A DNA stretch of 64,000 nucleotides, taken from assembly GCA_002292285.1 (NCBI GenBank), contig DBBP01000008.1, forward strand, positions 447,876 through 511,875, given 5' to 3'. Position numbers and translations under genes: made by a program. Shown piece after piece: positions 53,359 through 62,962 of the stretch; the stretch's first letter is position 1, and every line of letters begins with the position of its first letter. The notes under the pieces were generated by a model. That model did not search any database, was not told the origin of the DNA, and saw only the letters and a list, made by a program, of their open reading frames with translations. Origin of the DNA: Proteobacteria bacterium UBA981. GTDB taxonomy: Bacteria > Pseudomonadota > Gammaproteobacteria > Ga0077536.

Positions 53359-54492
53359 TCAGCACGGCAGGTTAAACAGTTCCTTGGCGTTATCACGCAC
53401 AATCCATTGACGCTGTTCGGCCGTGATGTTGGCACTGTGCTCAGTGAGCAGTTCCTGTGATAACGGCCACGTCGAATCCGTATGGGGGAAGTCATTGGCC
53501 CACAACAAACGCTGCGGATTGAGCTCGCTTACATTCTTGAAAGCGATCCAGTCATCCTGGAAAGTAAAGTAGACATTTTCATTGATGTAGTCGCTCGGCT
53601 TTTTCTTCAAACCGCGGCCTTCCATCCAGTAACCATGCCGATCGTATGCATGATCCATACGGTAGGCATAGTGCGGCAACCACCCCGCATCGCCTTCTGC
53701 GATGACCAATTTCAGCTTCGGATGCCGGTCAAAAACGCCGCCCAATACGAACAGACCCACGATGTCCTGGACGCCGCGGATAATATTCATGAACCCATTG
53801 ATGCGGTTGCCGCGGACCTGTCCGAACACTGCATCGGTATTTGAATTTTTTGAGGTCAGAATGTGGAAGCACAGCGGCATTTCTAAATCGACTGCGCACT
53901 CCCATAGTGGATCGTAGAGCGGCTGGTCATAATCTTCGTGTTGCGGGTCACCCGGCATCATCATGCCGACAAAGCCCAGCTCCTTAGCCCGGCGGACATC
54001 TTCGATAGCGGACTCGACACTCGACACAGACGTCTGCGCCAGACCGAACAAACGATTGGGGGCGACGCTGCAATATTCTGCAAGCCAGCGGTTATAGGCC
54101 TGCATACAAGCTGACTTATAGGCAAAGTCCGGGTGGTTGCACAGCACCATGCCGATCGAAGCGTAGAGGATTTCACCGGCGATGCCGTCGCGGTCTTGGT
54201 CCGCTAGGCGGTAGTTTGAATCTGCGCCACTGCGATGCAATTCGACGAACTTTGAACCTTCGCGTTTGGCGACCAGATCCTCAGGCGGCACACCGGCACC
54301 CGCAACCAGCCCCAAGGGGATGCTGGTTCCTTCCATGCCGGGTATCACGTAGACATCGCCGCCTCGTGCATCGACTTCGATGTGCGGCGCGTTGTCGCGA
54401 TACTTGGGTTCGATGTAGTCGGTGTAGCAGTTTGGTGCTTCGACGATGTGTGAGTCCGCCGAGATGCAGCCTCCTTCGACAATGGCTTGCAT
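53359..54492 (-). CDS. Amidohydrolase-2 family metal-dependent hydrolase or decarboxylase
   Basis: 377 residues. The N-terminal metal motif is ISADSHIVEAP (Asp-x-His), a central LCFHILTS adds a His, and LLWANDFPHTDSTW gives the last Asp. It is the same ACMSD-like family as the gene at 25.2 kb. The HPDFAYKSACMQAYNRWLAE segment is shared with it in pattern (AYNRWL). The start has a strong GGGAGGGAA site. Substrates for this family are usually cyclic or aromatic carboxylates. Confidence 0.9.
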   Translation of the reverse strand: MQAIVEGGCISADSHIVEAPNCYTDYIEPKYRDNAPHIEVDARGGDVYVIPGMEGTSIPLGLVAGAGVPPEDLVAKREGSKFVELHRSGADSNYRLADQDRDGIAGEILYASIGMVLCNHPDFAYKSACMQAYNRWLAEYCSVAPNRLFGLAQTSVSSVESAIEDVRRAKELGFVGMMMPGDPQHEDYDQPLYDPLWECAVDLEMPLCFHILTSKNSNTDAVFGQVRGNRINGFMNIIRGVQDIVGLFVLGGVFDRHPKLKLVIAEGDAGWLPHYAYRMDHAYDRHGYWMEGRGLKKKPSDYINENVYFTFQDDWIAFKNVSELNPQRLLWANDFPHTDSTWPLSQELLTEHSANITAEQRQWIVRDNAKELFNLPC

Positions 54493-54768
54493 AATTCCCT
54501 CCCAGAAATCGGCACCCGGATTGGCCGCCGCACCGTCACGTTAGCGCTTTATGGGGGCGACAACAACGGTGCGCAGTCACGTGGCTGCGCGACAAACTTT
54601 GGATGCGCTGCAACAAAATTCGTCAGTCAGCGACTCCGCCTGTCGGAGCGAGGCGCCGTGCAATCAAATCAACTCAACTCTGAACTGAAACCGGGCGGCG
54701 ATAGCCGGCCTGTGCCGAGTAGCGATATCGCGATGCGCGCATGCAGGAACCGCGCCTGGATCAGGCTG

Positions 54769-55866
54769 TTAACGAGGCACTGGTATACGACCGATTCGAT
54801 TGCCCGAAAAAGACCCCATATAGATGTAGTCACCGTACTCCACAGCGACCGTGGAACCGCCGAATGGCCGGCCGGCTGATTCAATAACCGGCGACACCGC
54901 GCCGGTTGTGCTATCTACCGAACTGATCACGAACGGCAACTTGCAGATCGGGTCATTCCTGAGCAGGCACTGGTCGCGAATGGTTGCCAGGTCGACCAAA
55001 TGTGTCGCCACCAGCAAGTCGCCGTCCGGCCGGACGCTGAGATTATCGGGCGCACCATTGAGTGCGGCAGTCCACAATCGCTTGCCAGTTGCCCGCTCTA
55101 TCGCGACCAACTGATTAGCAAGATAGTGGTTGCTGTAGACGACCTTGTTGTCGGCCGAGATCGCAATCCCGTTCGGTAGTGCCCCTTCGGAGCCCGGTAT
55201 CTTCTGCCAGCCGCTGTCGGCATGCCATTCCAGAACAAAACCGCTCTCGACGCGATCATTAGTCGGACGCGACAGCAAGGTGCCCGCCTGTTCGCGCGGC
55301 ATCATGTGGCTGGCAATTAAACCACCGTCATCGAGTATCGCCACGTCATTCACCCAATACGGTTCGTCGACCATGACACAACCACGCCAGCGGGCAGTAA
55401 TGCGGGTGCCGTTTTTGTTGAGCTCCAACCACTCGATCGATTCGCGCCCCGCATGGTTGACGACCAGCAATGTGTGACTACCCAGCTTGTTTGCAGACAC
55501 ATGCAGGCCGTGGGCAGAAAACTCAGCTGGTGGCCCAGGACAGTCCGGAGAGCCCCAAGCAGGTCCTTCCGACACTGCGGGTGCATCAAGACCCGGTGGA
55601 TATACCTTTTCAGTATTCAGCGTATCGAGGTACAGAATGCGAATGTCGCCACCCTGCGTAGCGTGTGAATCATTGAAATTAACCCCGCCAAGACTACCGA
55701 CTACCAGGGCCTGCATGCCTGTCACATCGTCGAGATCTTCCGGAGCGCTAAATCCGCAAATAGGGGTAATACCGTTCTCAGGTTGGCAGTCAGTCTGCAT
55801 CAGATCATCGGCGTGGACCGCCGCCATCACGCTGCACAACAACGTCAGAAAAAATAGCTTCATCAT
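54769..55866 (-). CDS. Exported SMP-30/strictosidine-synthase-like beta-propeller protein
   Basis: About 365 residues from the ATG at 55866, with a GAAGGT-like site upstream and a signal peptide (MMKLFFLTLLCSVMAAVHAD). Repeated beta-propeller blades are seen (ALPNGIAISADNKVVYSNH, GAPDNLSVRPDGDLLVATH, STVAVEYGDYIYMGSFSGN), as in six-bladed SMP-30/gluconolaconase and strictosidine-synthase-like families. It also carries several Cys that may form disulfides. It is probably a periplasmic lactonase or ester hydrolase; the substrate is unknown. The frame to 55929 would hide the signal peptide. Confidence 0.85.
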   Translation of the reverse strand: MMKLFFLTLLCSVMAAVHADDLMQTDCQPENGITPICGFSAPEDLDDVTGMQALVVGSLGGVNFNDSHATQGGDIRILYLDTLNTEKVYPPGLDAPAVSEGPAWGSPDCPGPPAEFSAHGLHVSANKLGSHTLLVVNHAGRESIEWLELNKNGTRITARWRGCVMVDEPYWVNDVAILDDGGLIASHMMPREQAGTLLSRPTNDRVESGFVLEWHADSGWQKIPGSEGALPNGIAISADNKVVYSNHYLANQLVAIERATGKRLWTAALNGAPDNLSVRPDGDLLVATHLVDLATIRDQCLLRNDPICKLPFVISSVDSTTGAVSPVIESAGRPFGGSTVAVEYGDYIYMGSFSGNRIGRIPVPR

Positions 55867-56069
55867 CTCGACACCTTCCCGTTCAAATAAATTGCGGGAC
55901 GAATTAGCCCCTGCAGTGGCGACTGACATTGGCTGTCATGCGCTACTGTGTTCTACTCACGCGAGGAGGATTTCTGCCACTCCCGCGTCTTGTCCGAGCC
56001 TGCGTTCTCGCGTTGGCGCAGGAACAAGCGACTCGCGCGCGACTGTCCAGACAAGGAGTCACGACTGTC

Positions 56070-56894
56070 TCAACGGCCGTTAAACACCGGCTCCGTTTTC
56101 GCGACGAAAGCCTGCACGGCACTGCGATGGTCTTCAGTCTGGCCGCAGTGAATATGATGAGTCGCTTCCAGATCGAGGCAATCGTCAACGTCGCCACTTG
56201 AGATGACTCGATTGAAATTCTCCTTCATGTAGCGATACGCGACTGTGGGACCTCTCGCCAGGCGCGTAGCAATGGCCGCAGTCTCGCTGGCGAGGGTATC
56301 CGGCTCACACACCCAATTGGTCAAACCGAGCTGGAGGGCCTGCTCGGCACTAATCCGCTCAGAGAGGAAATACAACTCACGCGCTTTGGCGGTACCCACC
56401 AATTGGCTCAGAAAAAACGTACCGCCGTAATCGCCGGAGAAACCAACCCGCGCAAAAGCGGTCGTCAAGATCGCGGATGCCGCCATGATGCGCAGATCAC
56501 AAGCCAAAGCGAGAGAAAACCCGGCCCCGGCAGCTGCGCCAGGCAAAGCCGCAAGGGTCGGCTTGGGCATTTTGTAAAGTTTGCCGGCCGTCGCGCGCTG
56601 ATTCACTCGCTGGCGGTGAATCGCACCGTCAATGGTATTGTTACCCACCGTACCATCCCCGCTCGCGGCCATACCCTTGACGTCACCGCCGGCACAAAAT
56701 CCTTTGCCCGTACCCGTGAGAACAATGCAACGCACTTGCGCATCAAGTTCCGCGCGCGCCAGTTGTTCCTGCAACGCGGCATTCATGTCCGCGCTCATTG
56801 CGTTCCTGGCTTGCGGACGGTTCAAGGTCAGGGTCAACACGCCGGCGTCCAAATCGGCGAGTAAATCTTCGGTTCCCGTTTCAAGCTTGCTCAC
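56070..56894 (-). CDS. Crotonase-family protein, isomerase-like
   Basis: 274 residues from a GTG at 56894 with AAGGGAGA upstream. The oxyanion loop is GKGFCAGGDVKGM, and the second region GAAAGAGFSLALACDLRIM lacks the crotonase Glu. The next catalytic position reads VGFSGDYGG, with Asp rather than Glu, as in enoyl-CoA isomerase or PaaG-like proteins. Double-bond shift or ring chemistry is thus more likely than hydration. It is upstream of nothing close on its strand; another crotonase lies 50 bp upstream. Confidence 0.88.
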   Translation of the reverse strand: MSKLETGTEDLLADLDAGVLTLTLNRPQARNAMSADMNAALQEQLARAELDAQVRCIVLTGTGKGFCAGGDVKGMAASGDGTVGNNTIDGAIHRQRVNQRATAGKLYKMPKPTLAALPGAAAGAGFSLALACDLRIMAASAILTTAFARVGFSGDYGGTFFLSQLVGTAKARELYFLSERISAEQALQLGLTNWVCEPDTLASETAAIATRLARGPTVAYRYMKENFNRVISSGDVDDCLDLEATHHIHCGQTEDHRSAVQAFVAKTEPVFNGR

Positions 56895-56944
56895 AGTTCA
56901 ATTCTCCCTTCCGCACCAGTTGATACGCTAAAACGCTGCATTCG

Positions 56945-57703
56945 CTACTTACGAAATTCTGCCAGCCGCTCGCCACTGTCAGTAAACGCATAGTCAGTTG
57001 TCGCCTCATAATGTAATCCAGCTGCCTGGCCGCGATTTTCGGCCTGGCGATATAAATCCTTATAGGCAACAAACGACTCCGCGCTGTTAGGGCGCATTTC
57101 ATCAATCAAGGTCGCGATCGCTTTATCAAGTTCGTCCAGCGGAACGACCTGGTTGGCAAGGCCGAGCGCAACGGCGTCGGCGCCAGTTAAAGTGCGCGCA
57201 GTCAGCGACAGTTCGCGAGCCTTGGCAATGCCGACCCGCATCGGCAAACGCTGGCTCATGCCCCAAGTTGGTCGCAGCCCCCATTTAGCGTGCGTATCGC
57301 CGATGCGTGCCTTGTCGGCGGCGATCATCAAATCACAAGCCAGCGCCAGTTCCAGGGCACCAGTAAAACAAAAGCCGTTGACCCGTGCGATCACTGGCTG
57401 CGGGAGCGCTTCGATTTGAGCGATCACACGCCGGGCAGGAACATCGAGGATGTCGCCGACTTTGCCGTCGACGAGTTCTCTGTCGCCGAGCGCTTTGAGG
57501 TCGACACCGGCACTGAACGCCCGACCGGCACCAGTCAGGATCACGAAACGCGTCGATGGCTGCGCGCTGATGTCGCTGAGGGCGCGATTCAGCTCGCCTA
57601 ACATCGTCGGCGTGATGGCATTCAAGGCCTCCGGGCGGTTGAGCGCCAGTGTCGCCACATCGTCGTTGTAGTCGAGGGTGATTTCAGTAAATGGTTCTGT
57701 CAC
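56945..57703 (-). CDS. Crotonase-family protein (enoyl-CoA hydratase-like)
   Basis: 252 residues from the GTG at 57703 (GTG ACA GAA CCA); the longer frame to 57934 has an unlikely composition. It has LNRPEALNAITPTML, the oxyanion loop GRAFSAGVDLKAL and GFCFTGALELALACDLMI with the first catalytic Glu kept, but the second position reads GDTHAKWGLRP, where many hydratases have Glu. It is 50 bp upstream of the isomerase-like crotonase, so the two are probably co-transcribed. Confidence 0.87.
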   Translation of the reverse strand: MTEPFTEITLDYNDDVATLALNRPEALNAITPTMLGELNRALSDISAQPSTRFVILTGAGRAFSAGVDLKALGDRELVDGKVGDILDVPARRVIAQIEALPQPVIARVNGFCFTGALELALACDLMIAADKARIGDTHAKWGLRPTWGMSQRLPMRVGIAKARELSLTARTLTGADAVALGLANQVVPLDELDKAIATLIDEMRPNSAESFVAYKDLYRQAENRGQAAGLHYEATTDYAFTDSGERLAEFRK

Positions 57704-57801
57704 GGTTGCTGGGTCTCTTTGTCTGATAGTGGGTTTTGGTGCGCACACCGGTCGGCGACCAGTATAAGAGCATGGCTGCCCGAACTGACCTGCTTTCAGC
57801 G

Positions 57802-60525
57802 TTAGCTTTCGGGCGCAGCATCGAATATCACAGTGCCGAGCGCACCATCCACCGTAATCAAGGCCCCGTCTTCGATGATGCGCATGGCGTCGGTAATCTG
57901 AACCGCCGGCAAACCGTACTCGCGCGACAGGCACGACCCATGTGCCAGCAGCCCCCCGGTTTCCAGTACCAATCCGGCAATGACTAAAAATACCGGCGTC
58001 CAGCCGGGGTCCGTCGCCTGACAGACGAGAATGTCGCCCTCTTCGACTGCGCCGATCTCGGCCAGACTTTTAATCACGCGAGCCCGGCCAGTCACTACGC
58101 CGCGACTCGTCCCAACGCCACGCAGAATGCCATCGGCTGCCCCATCTTCGTTTGGGCCAGCACTCAAATCGATAGATTCTCCCCGCCGGAGAAAGGCAGG
58201 TGGCGTCGCGAGTTTGCGGTCAAACTGTTCGAAATGATGGCGGCGGCCGGCGATCTTCGCTGCCGTCAATCGCGCATCGAAATTGCCCGCAAGGGCTGCG
58301 TTGAGTTCATCTACTGCGAGGAAAAAATAATCGTCCGGCTTGCTGAGGATTCCCCGCTCGAGCAAGCGCCGGTTAATTTCCAGCAATGTGCGCTTTTTAG
58401 ACCAAGTGATGCGATCGATATAGTGACGTTCATCATCTCTGACTTGCAGAAACTCATAGACGTGCTTCAGCACCAATCGAAACAACCCGCGCTTGAATAG
58501 GCCGAAGGCCTGTGCACGCAGATTTTCCAGAACCTCGGCCACGGCTGCTTCGCGCAGGACCCGCGTGCGCGCCTCAGCCGCCGCCGGGCTGACGGATCCA
58601 TCGGCGCTGAGGATGGCCTTGAAGGCGTTGTAATCCCCTGCAGGATTTTCGATCCGACGAGGGAACCAAAAATCGCGGTCAGCCTGGCCGCGGTGCCCAT
58701 GCTCGCGAACCATCGCCGCATATGCCTGACTAAATGCTTCCGCTTCCGGACAGGCAGCTGCAGCCCCGAAGAACGCCGCGCCAGCATGTGCTTCGAATAG
58801 CGCTTGCAGAACTGGCGATCGCCGAATCATTTGCGCCAAATGCCAGAGCTGTTCATTTTCCTGCAAGGTCACGGTTTGCCGCGGCACGCCAGTAATGAGA
58901 TCAGCATAAACGCCGGCATTGCTGCCGGTGTACCAACGCCCGATCAAATCGCCGAGCCACAGGAGCAAACCTGGAGCAAAGATAAAGAACCCGGCCCATT
59001 GGCGCTGGTTAAAGGCGACGAAAAATTCGATCCGCGACTCGAGGTAGGCGTACAGCGCTTCATCGTCAAGCGCGCGCAGCCCGTCATCGCTGAGACCGTC
59101 TGCCTCGGGAATCCGCTGCTCAAGCTCGTGATAAACCGCTTTTATCCAACGCGTCGGTCCCATGCCACCAGCAGCGACTGTGAGTCGTGCATATAGTTTC
59201 ACGTAGTCGAACCACGAGAACGGCGCCTCGATGACCTCGGCCCACCAGGCCGGCGGCACCCGCCCGAGGGCCGCCGGCGAGCGCAAAAATGGTGGAATAA
59301 ATTTCGCTGCCTCGCGACGCTCTAAGGACGCGTTCCAATACACTTCGGCGTTGTGGTATTTAAAAACACGAGTGTTCGCCTGACGCGGCAAACCCATCAC
59401 CTCAAGCGCGCGCCGATGACACTCCGTTTGCCCCCGCGCACGCACGGAATAAAACAGCGGCGTCACAGCACCAGTCCACCATTCGTCCGCAAAAGCACGC
59501 GTCCATACGTGATCGTCGTCATCCGGTAGTGCCTGCCAGCCGTCCACCTGTTCATCCCAGGAGAACGTCGCGGCGGTGATATCACGTGCCTGCAGCAGAA
59601 AAAATTTGCCACCCAGGCTGGCCCATTCAATATCTTGTGGGTAGCCGCCGTAATGCGCGGCGACTTGTTGGCCCAGTTGCGCCAGACGCTCGAGCGCGCC
59701 AAGGTCTAACGACAGCGATCGTCGACGCGTGTCGTCGACTGCGCGTGTGATGGTGCCGGACGGCGCCGTCGGGTCAGCAACAACCTCGAGTTGTTTGTCG
59801 CCCAGCGTATGGCGGCGAATTGCCAGCGTGCGATTGGACAACACGAATTCGTCTGGCGTGATGATGCCGGACACTACAGCCTCGCCGAGCCCCCAGCTCG
59901 CATTGACGACTGATTCATCTGTCGCACCCGTCAAAGGATTGGCGGTGAACGATACGCCCGCGACATCGGCATCGATCATCGCCTGCACGACAACCGCAAG
60001 TTTCGCATCACGATGCGAAAACCCCATCCGCTGGCGATAACTCACCGCACGAGCCGTCCACACGGACGCCCAACAGCGCCGCACAGCCACAGCAAGTGCC
60101 TGGTCACCGCAAACGTCGAGATAGGTATCGTGCAACCCTGCGAAAGAAGCCTCCGCGGTGTCTTCTGCAATCCCGGACGAACGCACGGCAACGCGCGCGT
60201 CAGGCCCGTCCAGCTGCGCGTAGGCGTTGGTCAGGGCGGCTGCGAGGGACACAGATAGTTCGCTTTGCTCTATGGCGCTGCGAATCCTGCCGCTTGCCAT
60301 CTCGAGTTCGTCGACACCAAGCGTGTCGAGCCGCGCTATCAATGTCTCGATTTCTGCACTGATGCCAGCACAGTCGAGCATCTCCTGGTAAGCCTTAGTT
60401 GAGATGACGAATGCCGGCGGGACGGGCAGCCCGGCAGCGAACATACGCCCGAGGTTCGCCCCCTTACCCCCAACCTGCCGGCGCTCCTGCGCATCCGTGT
60501 CGGCCAACCAAACTATCTCACTCAC
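57802..60525 (-). CDS. PEP-synthase-like dikinase, rifampicin-phosphotransferase architecture
   Basis: 907 residues. The N-terminal ATP-binding domain has QVGGKGANLGRMFAAGLPVP and VAVRSSGIAEDTAEASFAG (residues ~1-320). The middle ~330-790 is a helical substrate domain (EHGHRGQADRDFWFPRRIENP). The C-terminal swivel ends with His862 in GGLLAHGSCLSREYG. The order ATP domain, substrate domain, His domain is that of rifampicin phosphotransferase; true PEP synthase has a further PEP barrel after the swivel, which is absent. It moves a phosphate from ATP to an unknown hydroxyl compound. Resistance to rifampicin is not implied. Confidence 0.9.
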   Translation of the reverse strand: MSEIVWLADTDAQERRQVGGKGANLGRMFAAGLPVPPAFVISTKAYQEMLDCAGISAEIETLIARLDTLGVDELEMASGRIRSAIEQSELSVSLAAALTNAYAQLDGPDARVAVRSSGIAEDTAEASFAGLHDTYLDVCGDQALAVAVRRCWASVWTARAVSYRQRMGFSHRDAKLAVVVQAMIDADVAGVSFTANPLTGATDESVVNASWGLGEAVVSGIITPDEFVLSNRTLAIRRHTLGDKQLEVVADPTAPSGTITRAVDDTRRRSLSLDLGALERLAQLGQQVAAHYGGYPQDIEWASLGGKFFLLQARDITAATFSWDEQVDGWQALPDDDDHVWTRAFADEWWTGAVTPLFYSVRARGQTECHRRALEVMGLPRQANTRVFKYHNAEVYWNASLERREAAKFIPPFLRSPAALGRVPPAWWAEVIEAPFSWFDYVKLYARLTVAAGGMGPTRWIKAVYHELEQRIPEADGLSDDGLRALDDEALYAYLESRIEFFVAFNQRQWAGFFIFAPGLLLWLGDLIGRWYTGSNAGVYADLITGVPRQTVTLQENEQLWHLAQMIRRSPVLQALFEAHAGAAFFGAAAACPEAEAFSQAYAAMVREHGHRGQADRDFWFPRRIENPAGDYNAFKAILSADGSVSPAAAEARTRVLREAAVAEVLENLRAQAFGLFKRGLFRLVLKHVYEFLQVRDDERHYIDRITWSKKRTLLEINRRLLERGILSKPDDYFFLAVDELNAALAGNFDARLTAAKIAGRRHHFEQFDRKLATPPAFLRRGESIDLSAGPNEDGAADGILRGVGTSRGVVTGRARVIKSLAEIGAVEEGDILVCQATDPGWTPVFLVIAGLVLETGGLLAHGSCLSREYGLPAVQITDAMRIIEDGALITVDGALGTVIFDAAPES

Positions 60526-60703
60526 CGCCGCACCTCATCGCCCCTATCCCCAGCCGCCGTGCCATGGCATCGAGGAGCCCTGGCGCGTCTGTCCCCATAA
60601 TGCCTCGAAGCGGCGGCCGGCCATAGCGTCCGCGCGCGGGACACTCGATCAGTGGCGATACGACGATTACACTGGCGGTGCTCCCGCAAACAGGAATCAC
60701 AGC

Positions 60704-61555
60704 ATGAAGATCGGCGTCGTCTACCCACAGATCGAACTCAACGGTGACCCGCAGGCCGTACGTGACTTCGGCCAGGCCGCCGAAGCGCTCGGCTACGACC
60801 ACCTGCTCGCCTACGATCACGTCGTCGGCGCGACCCACGATCGCGAACCGAAGTTGTGGGGACCCTACACTGAGCAGGATCCATTCCATGACCCGTTCGT
60901 CATGTTCGCCTACCTGGCCGGACAGACTGAGCGTCTTGAGTTCGCCACCGGCGTCATCATCCTGCCCCAGCGCCAAACGGCCCTGGTCGCCAAGCAGGCA
61001 GCCGATCTGGATCTGTTGTCGGGAGAGCGCCTGCGCTTCGGCATCGGCGTTGGCTGGAACTACGTTGAATACGACGCTCTCGGCCAGGAATTCGCCACGC
61101 GCGGCGCTCGTGCTGATGAGCAAATCGAATTGATGCGCCGCTATTGGGACGAATCACTGGTGAGTTTTAACGGACGTTTCGATCGCGTTGATCGCGGCAA
61201 CATCCTGCCCCGCCCGAAGCGCCGCATTCCGATCTGGATCGGCGGCTTCAGCGAGCCCGCCTACCGCCGTGGCGGCACCCTGGGTGACGGATTCATATTT
61301 GCGGGTCCCGATCACGCTGCTGGCTGGGAGCGCGTCAAGCATCATCTCGCGAAAGCCGGACGTTCCGCAGAAGGTTTCGGCCGCGATTTAATCACTAACA
61401 CTGCCACGTCCGTCGATGCGTGTGTTGCCGCCGTTGAAGGCTGGCGCGAAAACGGCGGTACGCACGCGTCCGTGTGCACCATGGGCATGGGACTGGACAG
61501 TACCGCTGCGCATATCGATTTCATCTCGACTGTGCGGGAGCGCTTGGGTGGTTAG
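60704..61555 (+). CDS. LLM-class (luciferase-like) flavin/F420-dependent oxidoreductase
   Basis: 283 residues from the ATG at 60704 with AGGAA upstream; the long frame from 60404 runs antisense over the dikinase gene. Luciferase-like TIM-barrel segments: FGQAAEALGYDHLLAYDHVV, FATGVIILPQRQTALVAKQAA, LRFGIGVGWNYVEY and IPIWIGGFSEPAYRRGG. It binds FMN or F420; F420 use cannot be judged by eye. Monooxygenation or reduction of a small substrate is expected. The DUF35 gene follows 12 bp later, so the two form an operon, divergent from the dikinase. Confidence 0.9.
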   Translation: MKIGVVYPQIELNGDPQAVRDFGQAAEALGYDHLLAYDHVVGATHDREPKLWGPYTEQDPFHDPFVMFAYLAGQTERLEFATGVIILPQRQTALVAKQAADLDLLSGERLRFGIGVGWNYVEYDALGQEFATRGARADEQIELMRRYWDESLVSFNGRFDRVDRGNILPRPKRRIPIWIGGFSEPAYRRGGTLGDGFIFAGPDHAAGWERVKHHLAKAGRSAEGFGRDLITNTATSVDACVAAVEGWRENGGTHASVCTMGMGLDSTAAHIDFISTVRERLGG

Positions 61556-61567
61556 GCGGATAGCACT

Positions 61568-61972
61568 ATGAACGACATCGCGAACAAACCTGCGCCGACT
61601 CCAAGTGAGATGAGCCAGCCGTTCTGGGACGGAGTCGAGCAAGGCGAGCTGCGCATGCAAACATGCAGCGAATGCGGCACGCCGCGCCATTACCCGCGCT
61701 TGCTGTGCAGTGTTTGCTACAGCGACGGAGTGGTGTGGAAAACCGCCAGCCGACAGGGCAAAGTCCACAGTTGGACTGTAGCCCACCACCCCTATCACCC
61801 GGCTTTCGTTACGGAAGTCCCCTATACACTGGTCGTCATCGATCTTGACGAGGGACCGCGCGCGATTGGCCGTTGGGACGGTGACACACCCGTGATCGGC
61901 CAACCAGTGACAGGGCACTTTGTCGCACGGGAAGGTGGTTCAGATCTGGTTTTCGCAGCGAGCGGAATTTAG
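61568..61972 (+). CDS. DUF35 (zinc ribbon plus OB-fold) protein
   Basis: 134 residues. The N-terminal rubredoxin-like zinc ribbon has Cys33-x2-Cys36 and Cys47-x2-Cys50 (CSECG...CSVC), followed by an OB-fold (GKVHSWTVAHHPYHPAF, VVIDLDEGPRAIGRW). These proteins bind acyl-CoA and form complexes with thiolases, hydratases or aldolases (e.g. Ltp2-ChsH2 in steroid side-chain degradation). No thiolase gene is in the window, so the partner is elsewhere or is a different enzyme. Confidence 0.92.
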   Translation: MNDIANKPAPTPSEMSQPFWDGVEQGELRMQTCSECGTPRHYPRLLCSVCYSDGVVWKTASRQGKVHSWTVAHHPYHPAFVTEVPYTLVVIDLDEGPRAIGRWDGDTPVIGQPVTGHFVAREGGSDLVFAASGI

Positions 61973-62056
61973 ATGCGTGGAGACAAAGAGAGCTCGTTTA
62001 TTCATGTTCATTCACTGTGACGCTCGCACAGCCTGCGAAGAGCAATCCTGAAACTC

Positions 62057-62959
62057 TCAGGCGCCGCGCAATCGCCAGTTCCCCGTACCGCTAATTAAGA
62101 CATAAACGATCGTGCCGAGTGAGATATCCGCCAGAAGGTAGAGAATCCGATGGACGGCCGCCGCAATTAGCGCATCGCCGACACCAATTTGCTGCGCCAA
62201 CCCTACCGCGAGTACGGCCTCACGCACCCCAATGCCGGCTGGGGCGAATACGGCAATTGTGCCAATCGCATAAGCGAGTGCGAAAAGACTCACGATATAC
62301 AATGGCGTGGCGTCGGTCTGCGACGCGATGAGAAGCCAGAATGACAGGCCAAGAAAAATCCACGCCCCACCCAGCGACAAAACGTATCGCGTTGTCGGCT
62401 TCGCGAGCGCGAGAACGCGTGCGAACGTCCCCCTAAAAGCAAGAACCACGGCTATGGCTGTGACGACACCCCCGACAAGCAGTGACCACCTGCCAATGAC
62501 AGTCAGGCCCGCCCGATCCAGCAAAGTAGTCCCGTGTAGCACAAACGCAGGCAAGCCGACGAGCGACGCAGAGCCGACGAGCCAAACGAGTTCAACTAAG
62601 ATCACCCGGCCAATCTGTTCGCCGGTAAAGCCTAGAATGCGGTAGATACCCGCTCTGCTCAAAAACTGCCAAACGCTTCCGGGTGCGTATTTGGCGATCT
62701 GCGAGGTGTTGTAGGCAAACGCGCCTTGCTTCCAGGTCAGGTTGAGCGACTGCCCCTGCGCCACCGCACACACGAACCAAGTCAGAAATCCCTTCGATAC
62801 GATGATCGCCGCAAACGCGAAAGCCGCCACAGACAGGGGAAATCCGCGCAGCACATCGACTATCTCAGTCCAACGAGAAGTCAGATAATAGCTGCCTCCC
62901 GCAAGCACCAGAACCAGCCATAAACGTTGCAGGACGCTACGAAGCTGGCCCCAGAGCAT
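62057..62959 (-). CDS. Flippase-like integral membrane protein (UPF0104/LPG-synthase TM-type)
   Basis: 300 residues with about eight hydrophobic helices. The GSVWQFLSRAGIYRILGFTGEQ segment and the GIGVREAVLAVGLAQQIG block near the end are typical of the UPF0104/AglD membrane family (lysylphosphatidylglycerol synthase TM region). Such proteins move or glycosylate lipid-linked sugars. It starts 3 bp after the pyruvyl-transferase gene, so both probably serve cell-surface polysaccharide synthesis. Confidence 0.85.
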   Translation of the reverse strand: MLWGQLRSVLQRLWLVLVLAGGSYYLTSRWTEIVDVLRGFPLSVAAFAFAAIIVSKGFLTWFVCAVAQGQSLNLTWKQGAFAYNTSQIAKYAPGSVWQFLSRAGIYRILGFTGEQIGRVILVELVWLVGSASLVGLPAFVLHGTTLLDRAGLTVIGRWSLLVGGVVTAIAVVLAFRGTFARVLALAKPTTRYVLSLGGAWIFLGLSFWLLIASQTDATPLYIVSLFALAYAIGTIAVFAPAGIGVREAVLAVGLAQQIGVGDALIAAAVHRILYLLADISLGTIVYVLISGTGNWRLRGA

Positions 62960-62962
62960 GAG

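Noticed and set aside
60404..60703. N-terminal extension of the LLM oxidoreductase
   Set aside because: The extension overlaps the divergent dikinase gene and its promoter and is not protein-like; the ATG at 60704 has a ribosome site and the family's MKIG start.
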